DNA of 64,000 nt from assembly GCF_002160255.1 (NCBI RefSeq), contig NZ_NFKF01000007.1, forward strand, positions 1-64,000. Reading direction: 5' to 3'. The notes under the pieces were generated by a model. The model ran no database searches. It was not told the DNA's origin and worked only from the letters and a program-made list of their open reading frames with translations. Made by a program: the position numbers and the translations under genes. Below, piece by piece: positions 26,246 to 34,542 of this stretch (the first letter of the stretch is position 1; every line of letters begins with the position of its first letter). This DNA is from Olsenella sp. An188 (GTDB taxonomy: Bacteria > Actinomycetota > Coriobacteriia > Coriobacteriales > Atopobiaceae).

Positions 26246-27025
26246 ATGTTCCTTGCCATCGACGTCGGCAACACGCAGTCCACCCTCGGGCTCTTCGACG
26301 AGCGCGGGGCGCTCGTCCGGGGCTGGCGCATGTCCACGGACGTCAGCGACACCTCAGACATGCTGCACGCGCGGCTCTACTCGTTCTTCATGAAGGACGG
26401 CCTGGAGCTCTCCCGCGTGACCGAGGCGGGCGTGGCCAGCGTGGTCCCCGCCCTCGAGCGGGCCTGGCAAAAGTGCCTCTCCGCCCACCTCGACCACGCG
26501 CCGCTGCTGGTGCGCGGAGGGGTCGACTACGGCATGCCGATCGACATGCCCGACCCCCGCCAGGTGGGCGCTGACCGCATCGCCAACGCCATCGCCGCAC
26601 GGCAGGACTACGGGACGCCGGTCATCGTGGTGGACTTTGGCACGGCGACCAACATCGACGTGGTCGACCAGCGCGGGGCCTATCGCGGGGGCGCCATCTC
26701 GCCGGGGCTCATGCTCTCCGCGGGGGCGCTCTTCGAGCGCGCGGCGCGGCTCGCGAGTGTGCCCATCGTCGCGCCCGAGCGCGCGCTCGGGGACTCGACG
26801 GAGCACGCGCTGCAGTCCGGGCTGGTCGTAGGGGCGGCAGCCCAGGCCGAGGGGCTCGTCGCGCGCATCCGCGCCGAGCTCGGCGCACCCGAGGCGACCG
26901 TGGTGGGCACCGGCGGGCTCGCGCGCACCGTGGCGGCGGCGACCGACCTCTTCGACGCCGTGGACCCCACGCTCACGCTGCGCGGCATACGCGAGATCTG
27001 GCTCTGGGAGCAGGCGCGGGCGTAG
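26246..27025 (+). CDS. coaX: Type III pantothenate kinase
   Basis: CoaX (259 residues) phosphorylates pantothenate, the first step of coenzyme A synthesis. Typical features are the N-terminal phosphate loop [38 protein letters not shown] and GGAISPGL, all of the type III (ASKHA-fold) enzyme. An in-frame ATG 24 bases earlier exists, but the GGGAGG site and the conserved [10 protein letters not shown] fix the start at 26246. The leader is shared divergently with rpmE. Confidence 0.94.
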   Translation: MFLAIDVGNTQSTLGLFDERGALVRGWRMSTDVSDTSDMLHARLYSFFMKDGLELSRVTEAGVASVVPALERAWQKCLSAHLDHAPLLVRGGVDYGMPIDMPDPRQVGADRIANAIAARQDYGTPVIVVDFGTATNIDVVDQRGAYRGGAISPGLMLSAGALFERAARLASVPIVAPERALGDSTEHALQSGLVVGAAAQAEGLVARIRAELGAPEATVVGTGGLARTVAAATDLFDAVDPTLTLRGIREIWLWEQARA

Positions 27026-27104
27026 ACGGCCGGCCGGCTGGGCGGAACCGCCGCACGCACCTGACGCGCGCGCCCGCCCGCCGCGCGCACCCGCCCGCCG
27101 CGCG

Positions 27105-27357
27105 CTTAAGAAATCGGGGTTATGGCAGCCGGAATCTTTTGGCTGCTTAACAATCCGGGGTTGTCCCGGACAAGGCGGATTGCGACGCTTAGGAAAACGG
27201 GGTTATGGCGAGAAGAACCGCGTCGCTGCTTAACAATTCCGGGTTATGGCAGGACCTGACGTCGCCCCGAGGTCCTTCTCGCCCCGTGAGCGGCGGGACG
27301 ACCCCGGATTGTTAAGCATGCCCTGGGCGCTGGCTGCCATAACCCCGATTTCCTAAG
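27105..27357. repeat. 253-bp intergenic inverted-repeat element
   Basis: This lies between the convergent coaX and BPL-like genes (the 27026-27381 gap). Its ends are 26-bp inverted repeats with one mismatch (27105-27130 and 27332-27357), with the core CGGGGTTATGGCAGCC. A third copy of the same module starts near 27188. A second module, GCTTAACAATCCGGGG, occurs at about 27144, 27227 and inverted at 27302-27318. Three GGCGAGAAG 9-mers lie inside or just beside it (27207, 27275 inverted, 27369). No coding frame is credible. It could be a small mobile repeat, a bidirectional terminator or a protein-binding array. Confidence 0.75.
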
Positions 27358-27381
27358 CGCGGCGCTCCGGCGAGAAGGACT

Positions 27382-27903
27382 TCAGCGCGCCGGTCGCAGC
27401 GTGGCCTGCTCGGGCGCGAGCTCGAGCTCCTGGGCGCCGCCCTCCAGGCGCACCGTGGCGCGGCCCCACACGTCCACCCCGGCGAGCTCGCCGCGCGCGA
27501 TCGCGCGCCCGCCGCGCACGACCTCGACCTTCTCCCCCATGCCGAGAAGGGCGTCAAAGTAGTCGCCGAGCGCGGGCGCGAGCGGGCCGGCGCACGCGCG
27601 GCCCGCGGCCACGTCGGCGGCCCAGGCGCCCACCGCGTCCTCGACCGCGCGCTCGAGGGCCGCGGCGTCGAGGTTCTTCTCGGCGTCCCACGCGAGGTCG
27701 CAGCGGACGAGGAGGCCGCCCTCGTATCCGGCGCGGGCGTCGACCGAGACGAGCGGCTCTCCCGAGCCCGTCACCACGGAGTGCGGCCAGGCGACGCGCT
27801 CTCCCAGCTCGCGGGCGACGGCGAGCGCCGCCACGTACGGCACGCCGCCCACAAAGCCCATGGGCACGTCGGGGCGCAGCGTGAGCGAGGTCCCTACTCC
27901 CAT
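27382..27903 (-). CDS. Biotin-ligase-like domain protein, N-terminal part missing
   Basis: A 173-residue protein resembling the middle and C-terminal parts of biotin-protein ligases. LTLRPDVP matches the usual SLLLRP segment, AWPHSVV the KWPND segment, and the last 60 residues (ALLGMGEKVEVV...GVDVWGRATV) match the small SH3-like C-terminal domain. The biotinyl-AMP loop GRGRRGR, which lies before these segments in true ligases, is absent, and the WPN core is WPH. Catalysis as a normal ligase is therefore doubtful. It starts inside the last codons of the FolP-FolK gene (10-base overlap), so the two are probably made together. The family call is an inference from motifs. Confidence 0.5.
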   Translation of the reverse strand: MGVGTSLTLRPDVPMGFVGGVPYVAALAVARELGERVAWPHSVVTGSGEPLVSVDARAGYEGGLLVRCDLAWDAEKNLDAAALERAVEDAVGAWAADVAAGRACAGPLAPALGDYFDALLGMGEKVEVVRGGRAIARGELAGVDVWGRATVRLEGGAQELELAPEQATLRPAR

Positions 27904-29393
27904 GCGATCTCCCCGAGGTCGGCGGTCACGTGTCCCACGCGCTCGTCGCGCGCCACGACCGGCACGCCGGCGTGCGCGAGGAAGCGCTCCGGGTCGTGCA
28001 TGAGGTCCTCCATCGGGACGAGCACGTAGTCGCGCTCGCCGAGGCGGGGGTGCGGCAGGGTGAGGCGCGCGCCGGCGTGGCGCTCGCCCTCGACCCACAT
28101 GAGGTCGCAGTCGATGGTGCGCGGGCCGCTCCCGGGCTCCTTGGGACCGCGAGCGGCCTTGGCGGCGCTCTTCTCGCCGGCCCCGCGCGCGTCGTCCTTG
28201 GGGCGGATGCGACCGAGCTCGTCCTCCACCTCGAGCAGCTTGCCCATGAGCACGAGCGGGTGGAGCTCGGTGCGGATCTCGGCCACGGCGTTGGCCACCG
28301 GCGTGGCGATGCCGTAGGCGGGCTCGGTCTCGTAGGCGTGGCTCACGTTGACCACGCAGGTGAGCGGGATCTCGTCGATGAGCTGGGTCGCGCGGGCGAG
28401 GTTGGCCACGCGGTTGCCCACGTTGGAGCCCAGGCTCACGAACCCCTGGCGCGCGTCCTTGTGCGAGACGGCCCAGTAGGCGTTCACGGCCTGCGAGACG
28501 GCGGCGACGTCGTGGACGCGCAGGATGCGGGCGCCGTTCTCGATGGCGGAGATGCAGACGCCCGCCGTCGCCGCGTCGCGCATCGGCGCCTCGGCCACGC
28601 CGGAGACCGCGCCCACGAAGCGCTTGCGCGAGACCGCGCAGGCGAGCGGGTAGCCCATCGAGGCCATGGAGCGCGTGGCGCGCTGGATGACCACGTCCTC
28701 GTCGGCGAACTTGTCGAAGCCCGCGCCCGGGTCCATGCAGATGCGGTCGTGCGAGACGCCCGCGCGCATGAGGGTGCGCGCCTGGTCGCCAAGAAAGCCC
28801 ATGACCTGGCGCATGATCGGCGCCTCCTCGGGCAGGGTGAAGCGGCGCTGCGAGGTCACGGGGCGCGGGACCGCGCTGCCGGTGGGGCGGGACTCGTCGA
28901 GCACGACCTGGCGGCGCGCCGGGGCGCCCGCGTGGGTGCCGAGGCCGTCGTGCTTCCAGTGCATGACGATGCAGCCGCAGGAGGTGTCGGCCGCCACGCG
29001 CACCATCTCGGGGTCGGTGAAGCCCGAGACGTCGTTGACGATGGCCGCGCCCAGGCGCACGCACATGCGAGCCACGTCGGCGTGACGGGTGTCCACGGAG
29101 ACCACGGCGCCCGCCTCCACGAGCGCGCGGACCACCGGGACGATGCGCTCGGCCTCCACCTTGGAGTCGACCGGCGTGTGGCCGGGACGCGTGGACTCGC
29201 CGCCCACGTCGATGATGTCGGCCCCCTCATCGAGCATGGCAAGGCCACGCGCGATGGCGGCCTCGTGGTCGAGGTTCTCCCCGCCGTCCGAGAAGGAGTC
29301 CGGGGTCACGTTGAGGATGCCCATGATGCGCGGGCGCGCGAGGGAGATCTCGTGCGAGCCGCAGTGCCAGGTGCCGAAGTTGTCTCGTAGCAT
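27894..29393 (-). CDS. FolP-FolK fusion: dihydropteroate synthase with pterin pyrophosphokinase
   Basis: A 499-residue bifunctional folate enzyme. Residues 20-310 are dihydropteroate synthase (ILNVTPDSFSDGG 26-38, GGESTRPG 64-71, VSRKRFVGA about 254-262, LRVHDV 291-296), the sulfonamide target. Residues 318-490 are hydroxymethyl-dihydropterin pyrophosphokinase (FVSLGSNVGNR, PRTIDCDLMW, PHPRLGERDYVLVPM). The two catalyse consecutive steps. A linker of about 25 residues inside the FolK part (401-424) carries an in-frame GGCGAGAAG 9-mer read as GEK. The order FolP-FolK is the reverse of the common eukaryotic HPPK-DHPS fusion. The start at 29393 has a GAGGAGG site. Confidence 0.92.
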   Translation of the reverse strand: MLRDNFGTWHCGSHEISLARPRIMGILNVTPDSFSDGGENLDHEAAIARGLAMLDEGADIIDVGGESTRPGHTPVDSKVEAERIVPVVRALVEAGAVVSVDTRHADVARMCVRLGAAIVNDVSGFTDPEMVRVAADTSCGCIVMHWKHDGLGTHAGAPARRQVVLDESRPTGSAVPRPVTSQRRFTLPEEAPIMRQVMGFLGDQARTLMRAGVSHDRICMDPGAGFDKFADEDVVIQRATRSMASMGYPLACAVSRKRFVGAVSGVAEAPMRDAATAGVCISAIENGARILRVHDVAAVSQAVNAYWAVSHKDARQGFVSLGSNVGNRVANLARATQLIDEIPLTCVVNVSHAYETEPAYGIATPVANAVAEIRTELHPLVLMGKLLEVEDELGRIRPKDDARGAGEKSAAKAARGPKEPGSGPRTIDCDLMWVEGERHAGARLTLPHPRLGERDYVLVPMEDLMHDPERFLAHAGVPVVARDERVGHVTADLGEIAWE

Positions 29394-29493
29394 GGTTCCT
29401 CCTCGAGGCGTCTGTATCTCGTCCATTGTACCCAGCGCGGCCGAGAAGGGCGCGTGGCCGGGCTCGGCGGGCGGCACGTGGCGGGGCGGGCGC

Positions 29494-30231
29494 CTAGAAG
29501 TCGAAGGCGGCGGCGATGTCGCAGGCGCAGACGAGGTCGGCGGTGGCGTCCGCCGGCGTGGGATCGCGGTTGACGACCACCACCTCGTCGCCGCCGAAGT
29601 AGCTCACGAGCCCCGCGGCGGGATACACCACGAGCGAGGTTCCCCCGATGACGAGCAGGTCCGCCTCCCGGATGGCGCGCACGCTGGCGAGAAGAACCCG
29701 CTCGTCGAGCTGCTCGCCGTAGAGCACGACGTCGGGCTTCACAAGGCCGCCGCACTTCTCGCAGCGCGGGACGCCCCCGTGCGCGAGCACCCACTCGGCC
29801 GGGTAGACGGCGCCGCAGCCCCGGCAGACGTTGCGGTGGACCGACCCGTGCAGCTCGTGGACCTCGCGCGAGCCCGCCATCTGGTGCAGGCCGTCGATGT
29901 TTTGCGTCACGACCGCGGCGAGGTGCCCCTCGCGCTCGAGCTCCGCGAGCTTGAGGTGCGCCTGGTTGGGGCGCGCCGCGAGGCAGATCATGCGCTCGCG
30001 GTAGAAGTCGTAGAACTCCGCGGTGTGGGAGACGAAGAAGTCGTGCCCGAGCATGGTCTCGGGCGGGTATCTGAAGTGCTGGTGGTAGAGGCCGTCGGCG
30101 CTGCGGAAGTCGGGGATGCCGCTCGCCGTGGAGACGCCGGCGCCGCCGAAGAAGACGGCCCTTCTCGCCCGCGAGAAGCGCTCCGAGAGCTCCGAGGCGG
30201 CCTGGGCCGCGTCCGTGACCGTGCGTGACAT
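29494..30231 (-). CDS. NAD-dependent protein deacylase, sirtuin family
   Basis: A 245-residue Sir2 protein that removes acyl groups from lysines using NAD. The NAD loop is FFGGAGVSTASGIPDFRS (normally GAGxSxxSGIPxFR), QNIDGLHQMAG and the catalytic His in HELHGS are present, four zinc cysteines occur as CRGC and CEKC, and GGTSLVVYPAAGL is conserved. The start at 30231 was chosen for the GGGAGG site; a longer frame upstream lacks similarity. It is monocistronic by appearance, about 100 bases from the folate gene. Confidence 0.93.
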   Translation of the reverse strand: MSRTVTDAAQAASELSERFSRARRAVFFGGAGVSTASGIPDFRSADGLYHQHFRYPPETMLGHDFFVSHTAEFYDFYRERMICLAARPNQAHLKLAELEREGHLAAVVTQNIDGLHQMAGSREVHELHGSVHRNVCRGCGAVYPAEWVLAHGGVPRCEKCGGLVKPDVVLYGEQLDERVLLASVRAIREADLLVIGGTSLVVYPAAGLVSYFGGDEVVVVNRDPTPADATADLVCACDIAAAFDF

Positions 30232-30388
30232 GCGCCCTCCCATCGTCGACACGCTCTCATGGTAGTGCCGCGACGGCCCGAACGAGATGGAGAATCCGTC
30301 TGGTTTGGTTTGAGACGCGATATTTGGGGAACAAAGTCCTCTATCCGTGCGTTTTCGTCGCACCATACCGAGCGCAGAGGAGGCCGCC

Positions 30389-31342
30389 GTGGAGACCCTA
30401 GAGAACAACGTGTTTGACTGTGCCCTCGTCTTTGAGGGCGGCGGCTACCGCGTGAGCTACACCAGCGCCCTTGCCAACGTGCTTCTCGAGCAGGGCATCT
30501 ACTTCGAGTACGTGTGCGGCCTCTCGGCCGGCGCGAGCACCTCGATCAACTACCTCTCGCGCGACCGCGAGCGCGTGCGCCGCTCCTTCATGACCGACGG
30601 CCCCATGCGCGAGCACGTGGGCCTGCGCTCGCTCGTGCGCGGCCACGGCTACTTTGACGCCGACGCGCTCTACGGCGGCGCGATCCAGGACGGGACGCTC
30701 CCGTTTGACTGGGAGACCTTCCAGGCAAACCCCGCGCGCGTGCGCATCCAGGCGTTCGAGCGGGACACGGGCCGCACCGTGCGCTTTGGGCGCGAGGACA
30801 TGACCGACCCGACGCGCATGGTCAACCTCGTCCGCGCCAGCTCTACGCTCCCGGGCATGATGGAGCCGCTGCCCGTCGACGGCAAGACCCTCTACGACGG
30901 CGGCCTGGGCACGGGAGCGGGCATCCCCGCCTGCATGGCCGAGGACGACGGCTTCGAGCGCTTTGTCTTCGTGGCGACGCGGCCGCGCGGCTATCGCAAG
31001 AAGGAGCCCTCCGCGCGCGACCGCCAGGTCTACAAGCACCTCGCCAAGGACTACCCCTACCTGAGAAACGCCCTGCTCACGCGCTGGGAGCGCTACAACG
31101 CCGCGGCCGAGCACGTGGAGGAGCTCGAGCGGGCGGGCAAGGCGCTCGTGCTCTACCCCGACGAGATGCCGGTGGAGAACAACACGGTCAACCCGCGGCG
31201 CCTCGCCGCCGCGCACGAGATGGGACGAGCCCAGTACCTGCGCGAGCTGCCCCGCCTGCGCGAGTTCCTCTTCGGCGCCGCAGACGCCGGCCCCCGGCCG
31301 GACGACCCCGACGAGGGGACGGGCTACATCACGCTCGGCTAG
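30389..31342 (+). CDS. Patatin-like phospholipase
   Basis: A 317-residue patatin-fold acyl hydrolase of the bacterial YjjU/RssA-like type. The oxyanion loop is EGGGYR, the nucleophile elbow GLSAGAS, and the catalytic Asp in DGGLG. It probably hydrolyses lipid acyl esters in the cytoplasm; no signal peptide is seen. The GTG at 30389 is preferred because a GGAGG site lies in front of it; an in-frame GTG 42 bases earlier has no such site. It is divergent from the sirtuin, and the 157-base gap must hold both promoters. Confidence 0.9.
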   Translation: METLENNVFDCALVFEGGGYRVSYTSALANVLLEQGIYFEYVCGLSAGASTSINYLSRDRERVRRSFMTDGPMREHVGLRSLVRGHGYFDADALYGGAIQDGTLPFDWETFQANPARVRIQAFERDTGRTVRFGREDMTDPTRMVNLVRASSTLPGMMEPLPVDGKTLYDGGLGTGAGIPACMAEDDGFERFVFVATRPRGYRKKEPSARDRQVYKHLAKDYPYLRNALLTRWERYNAAAEHVEELERAGKALVLYPDEMPVENNTVNPRRLAAAHEMGRAQYLRELPRLREFLFGAADAGPRPDDPDEGTGYITLG

Positions 31343-31366
31343 GCGCGTGCGGGCGCGCCGGGGCCG

Positions 31367-32146
31367 CTACAGCTCGATCGTGAGCTCCACGGGGCAGTGG
31401 TCGGAGCCGTAGACCTCTGAGAGGATCGAGGCGCCGGTCACGCGGTCCGCGATGTCGTTGGAGACGAGGAAGTAGTCGATGCGCCAGCCCGCGTTGTTCT
31501 TGCGCGCGTTGAAGCGGTAGCTCCACCAGCTGTAGGCGCCGGCGAGGTCGGGGTGGCGCGCGCGGAAGGTGTCGGTGAAGCCGGCGTCGAGCAGGCGGGT
31601 GAAGCTCTCGCGCTCCTCGTCGGAGAAGCCCGCGTTGCCGCGGTTGGGGCCGGGGTTCTTGAGGTCGATCTCGTTGTGGGCCACGTTGAAGTCACCGCAG
31701 GTCACCACCGGCTTGCGCTCGGCCAGGCCGCAGAGGAACTCGCGGTAGCACGCGTCCCAGGCCAGGCGCGTCTCGATGCGCGCGAGCTCGTTCTGGGCGT
31801 TGGGCGTGTAGACGTCCACGAACCAGTAGCCGGGGAACTCGAGCGCGCAGACGCGGCCCTCGTCGTCGGCCTCCGGCGCGCCGATGTGGTTGATCACCTG
31901 GAGCGGCTCCTCGCGGGAGAACACGGCGGTGCCGGAGTAGCCCTTGCGCTCGGCGTAGCTCCAAGTCTGGTGGTAGCCGGGCAGCTCGAGCTCGATCTGG
32001 CCTGCCTGGAGCTTGGTCTCCTGCACGGCAAAGACGTCGGCGTCGCACGCGGCGACGACGTCGACGAAGCTCGGGTCCTTCTTCATGACGGCGCGCAGGC
32101 CGTTGACGTTCCAGGAGACGAGGCGCAGCTCGCGGGCGTCTGACAT
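31367..32146 (-). CDS. xth: Exodeoxyribonuclease III / AP endonuclease
   Basis: A 259-residue exonuclease III family enzyme that cuts DNA at abasic sites for base-excision repair. Motifs are LRLVSWNVNGLRA at the N-terminus, the metal-binding Glu in FAVQETKLQ, VYTPNAQN, TCGDFNVAHNEIDL, the WWSYRFNARKNNAGWRIDYF segment and the terminal SDHCPVEL. The start at 32146 fits the GGAGG site. It converges with the patatin gene, with 24 bases between stop codons. Confidence 0.95.
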   Translation of the reverse strand: MSDARELRLVSWNVNGLRAVMKKDPSFVDVVAACDADVFAVQETKLQAGQIELELPGYHQTWSYAERKGYSGTAVFSREEPLQVINHIGAPEADDEGRVCALEFPGYWFVDVYTPNAQNELARIETRLAWDACYREFLCGLAERKPVVTCGDFNVAHNEIDLKNPGPNRGNAGFSDEERESFTRLLDAGFTDTFRARHPDLAGAYSWWSYRFNARKNNAGWRIDYFLVSNDIADRVTGASILSEVYGSDHCPVELTIEL

Positions 32147-32388
32147 GGGCTTCCCTCCGGAGGATCTTGCGGGCGGCACGGTCTTTGGGCCACGGCGCGG
32201 GGGCCTGCAGGAGGCCGGGGGCGCCGAAACTTGATTGTAAGCGGTTTTTGGTCAACGCCTTGAGCGCCGGGCACTTCTCGCCCGGAAAAGCCGCAGGTAC
32301 AGAAATGCTACAAAATAGGTGATACTTCACGCGCCGCGCGAAAACCGCTGACAACCGGAAAAGGGCGGCGGGCGGGCGACCGCGCGGG

Positions 32389-32394
32389 TACAAT
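32389..32394 (+). promoter_or_regulatory. Possible -10 element of the aminotransferase gene
   Basis: A TACAAT hexamer lies 33 bases before the aminotransferase start codon. The region 17 bases upstream is GC-rich with no -35 match. The rest of the 280-base gap between xth and this gene holds one inverted GGCGAGAAG 9-mer at 32274 and no other feature I can name. Confidence 0.35.
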
Positions 32395-32426
32395 ACGTGC
32401 AGCTGACACCACGGAAAGGGGCCGCC

Positions 32427-33611
32427 ATGAGCATCAACGAGGCAAGCCGCGCCTACGGCGCGCAGAAGTCGTCCATCCGCGAGATCTCCGCCTACGCCGG
32501 TGCGCGCAAGGCCCAGATCGGCGCCGAGAACGTCTTTGACTTCTCGCTCGGCAACCCCTCCGTCCCGGCGCCGGACGCGGTGCGCACCTCGATCGAGCGC
32601 GCCCTGGCGCTGCCGGCCACGCAGCTGCACGGCTACACGCCGGCAAACGGCCTTCCCGCCGCGCGCGAGGCCGTCGCCGCGAGCCTCTCGCGCCGCTTTG
32701 GCGAGGGCACGGCGTCGGCGGACGACCTCTACCTCACCTGCGGGGCCGCGGCCTCGCTCTCCATCACGTTCCACGCCGTCGTGAACCCCGGCGACGAGGT
32801 CATCGTGATCGCGCCGTACTTCCCGGAGTACCGCGTGTGGATCGAGACGTCGGGTGCCACCTGCGTGGAGGTGCTCGCGGACCCGGCCACGTTCCAGGTA
32901 GACGTTGCCGCCGTGGCCGCCGCCGTCACCGAGCGCACCAAGGCCGTGGTCATCAACTCGCCCAACAACCCCGTGGGCTCCGTCTACTCGCGCGGGAACC
33001 TCGAGGCGCTCGCAGCGGCCCTGCACGACGCCGAGAAGCGCCTCGGCACCATCATCTACCTGGTTGCCGACGAGCCCTACCGCGAGATCACCTACGGCGC
33101 GGAGGTCCCCTGGGTGCCGGGAGTCTACGACCGCACGATCGTGTGCTACAGCTACTCCAAGAGCCTCTCGCTGCCGGGCGAGCGCATCGGCTGGGTGTTC
33201 GTGCCGCCCACCAACCCCGAGCACGACGACCTGGTGCTCGCGGTGGCCGGTGCCGGCCGCAAGCTGGGCTTCGTATGCGCCCCGGCGCTCTTCCAGCGCG
33301 TCCTTGTGGACTGCGTGGACTGCCCGAGCGACGTGGAGGCCTACGCCGAGAACCGCCGCGCGCTCACCGAGGGCCTCAGCCGCCTGGGCTACGAGTTCAT
33401 CGAGCCCGAGGGCGCGTTCTACCTGTGGGTCAAGGCGCTCGAGCCGGACGCCAACGCCTTCTTCGAGCGCGCCCGCGCCCTCGAGCTGCTGCCCGTGCCG
33501 TCCGACTCCTTCGGCTGCCCGGGCTGGGTGCGCGTGGGCTACTGCGTGAGCCACGAGACCATCGTGAACTCCATGCCCGCCTGGGAGAAGCTCGCCGCGA
33601 GCTACCGCTAG
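32427..33611 (+). CDS. Pyridoxal-phosphate aminotransferase, class I/II
   Basis: A 394-residue fold-type I aminotransferase of the aspartate/aromatic group. The cofactor lysine is Lys245 in SYSKSLSLPGERIGW, the Asn/Asp/Tyr cofactor contacts are in INSPNNPVG and VADEPYR, and FDFSLGNPS is the N-terminal substrate region. Proteins of this subgroup are common in Coriobacteria and Clostridia. The amino donor cannot be read from sequence. The start is the ATG behind GGAAAGGGG. It is followed 46 bases later by the PHP gene on the same strand. Confidence 0.92.
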   Translation: MSINEASRAYGAQKSSIREISAYAGARKAQIGAENVFDFSLGNPSVPAPDAVRTSIERALALPATQLHGYTPANGLPAAREAVAASLSRRFGEGTASADDLYLTCGAAASLSITFHAVVNPGDEVIVIAPYFPEYRVWIETSGATCVEVLADPATFQVDVAAVAAAVTERTKAVVINSPNNPVGSVYSRGNLEALAAALHDAEKRLGTIIYLVADEPYREITYGAEVPWVPGVYDRTIVCYSYSKSLSLPGERIGWVFVPPTNPEHDDLVLAVAGAGRKLGFVCAPALFQRVLVDCVDCPSDVEAYAENRRALTEGLSRLGYEFIEPEGAFYLWVKALEPDANAFFERARALELLPVPSDSFGCPGWVRVGYCVSHETIVNSMPAWEKLAASYR

Positions 33612-33657
33612 GCCAGAGCCGGCCGGGGCCCGCCCCGGTCACCGCAGGAGGGAAGCC

Positions 33658-34485
33658 ATGCTCCAGAACCGCTGCGACGTCCACACGCACACGCTCTACT
33701 CGCGTCACGCCTACTCGACGCTGCGCGAGAACGTCCTCGCCGCGCGCGAGGCGGGGCTCGAGCTGCTGGGCGTGACGGACCACTTCTCCGACATGCTCTT
33801 CCCGCGCACGGACCTCGAGCACGCCGACCTGCGCGACTACCAGCACTTCATCAACATGGGCGTCTGGCCGCGCTCCTGGGAGGGCGTGCGGCTGCTGCAC
33901 GGCGCCGAGGCGGACGTCCGCACGCTCGACGGCCGGCTCTTTGGCCAGGACGTCGAGGTCACGACCGACATCACGGGCCGCCCCCTGCGCGAGGCCTGCT
34001 CGCTGTACGACCGCGTGGCCGCCGGCTGCGACTACGTGATCGCGAGCGTCCACTACAAGGAGTTCGCCGCGGGCGCCCCGGTCGCGCAGACGACCGAGAT
34101 GTACCTCCGCGCGCTCTCCCAGCCCAAGGTGCTCGTCCTCGGGCACACGGGCCGCGCGGGCGTGCCCTTCGACGTGCGCGAGGTCGTGGGCGAGGCCGCG
34201 CGCCAGGGGAAGCTCATAGAGATCAACGAGCACAGCCTCGAGACGCGCGGCCCCGGCGGGCGCACGTGGGCGAGCTGCCGCGCGATCGCGGAGACCTGCG
34301 CGGAGCTCGGCTGCCAGGTCGTCGTGAACACCGACGCACACGTCTGCTGCGCCGTGGGCCGCACGCCGCACGCGCTCGGTATGCTCGAGGAGATCGGCTT
34401 TCCGCAGGAGCTCATCGCCACGCGCTCGGCGGAGGCGTTTCTCGCCGCGATGTCGGCGGCGGGCCTGCGCACGCCGGGCGTCTAG
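33658..34485 (+). CDS. PHP-domain metal-dependent phosphoesterase (YcdX-like)
   Basis: A 275-residue PHP-superfamily protein. Metal ligands are recognisable as HTHTLYS at 8-14, GVTDHFSD, the Glu in GAEADV, ASVHYKE, LGHTGR and the final NTDAHV. This set matches the YcdX/histidinol-phosphatase-like branch, trinuclear zinc or manganese phosphoesterases; substrate unknown. The start ATG has a GGAGGG site. It may be cotranscribed with the aminotransferase upstream; histidinol phosphate would be one fitting substrate for that pair, but no histidine gene is near. Confidence 0.85.
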   Translation: MLQNRCDVHTHTLYSRHAYSTLRENVLAAREAGLELLGVTDHFSDMLFPRTDLEHADLRDYQHFINMGVWPRSWEGVRLLHGAEADVRTLDGRLFGQDVEVTTDITGRPLREACSLYDRVAAGCDYVIASVHYKEFAAGAPVAQTTEMYLRALSQPKVLVLGHTGRAGVPFDVREVVGEAARQGKLIEINEHSLETRGPGGRTWASCRAIAETCAELGCQVVVNTDAHVCCAVGRTPHALGMLEEIGFPQELIATRSAEAFLAAMSAAGLRTPGV

Positions 34486-34542
34486 GGGCGCACGGGGCGA
34501 GAGGTGCAGGCGCCCGGCCCGGATGAGACGGCCTGCCCTGCC

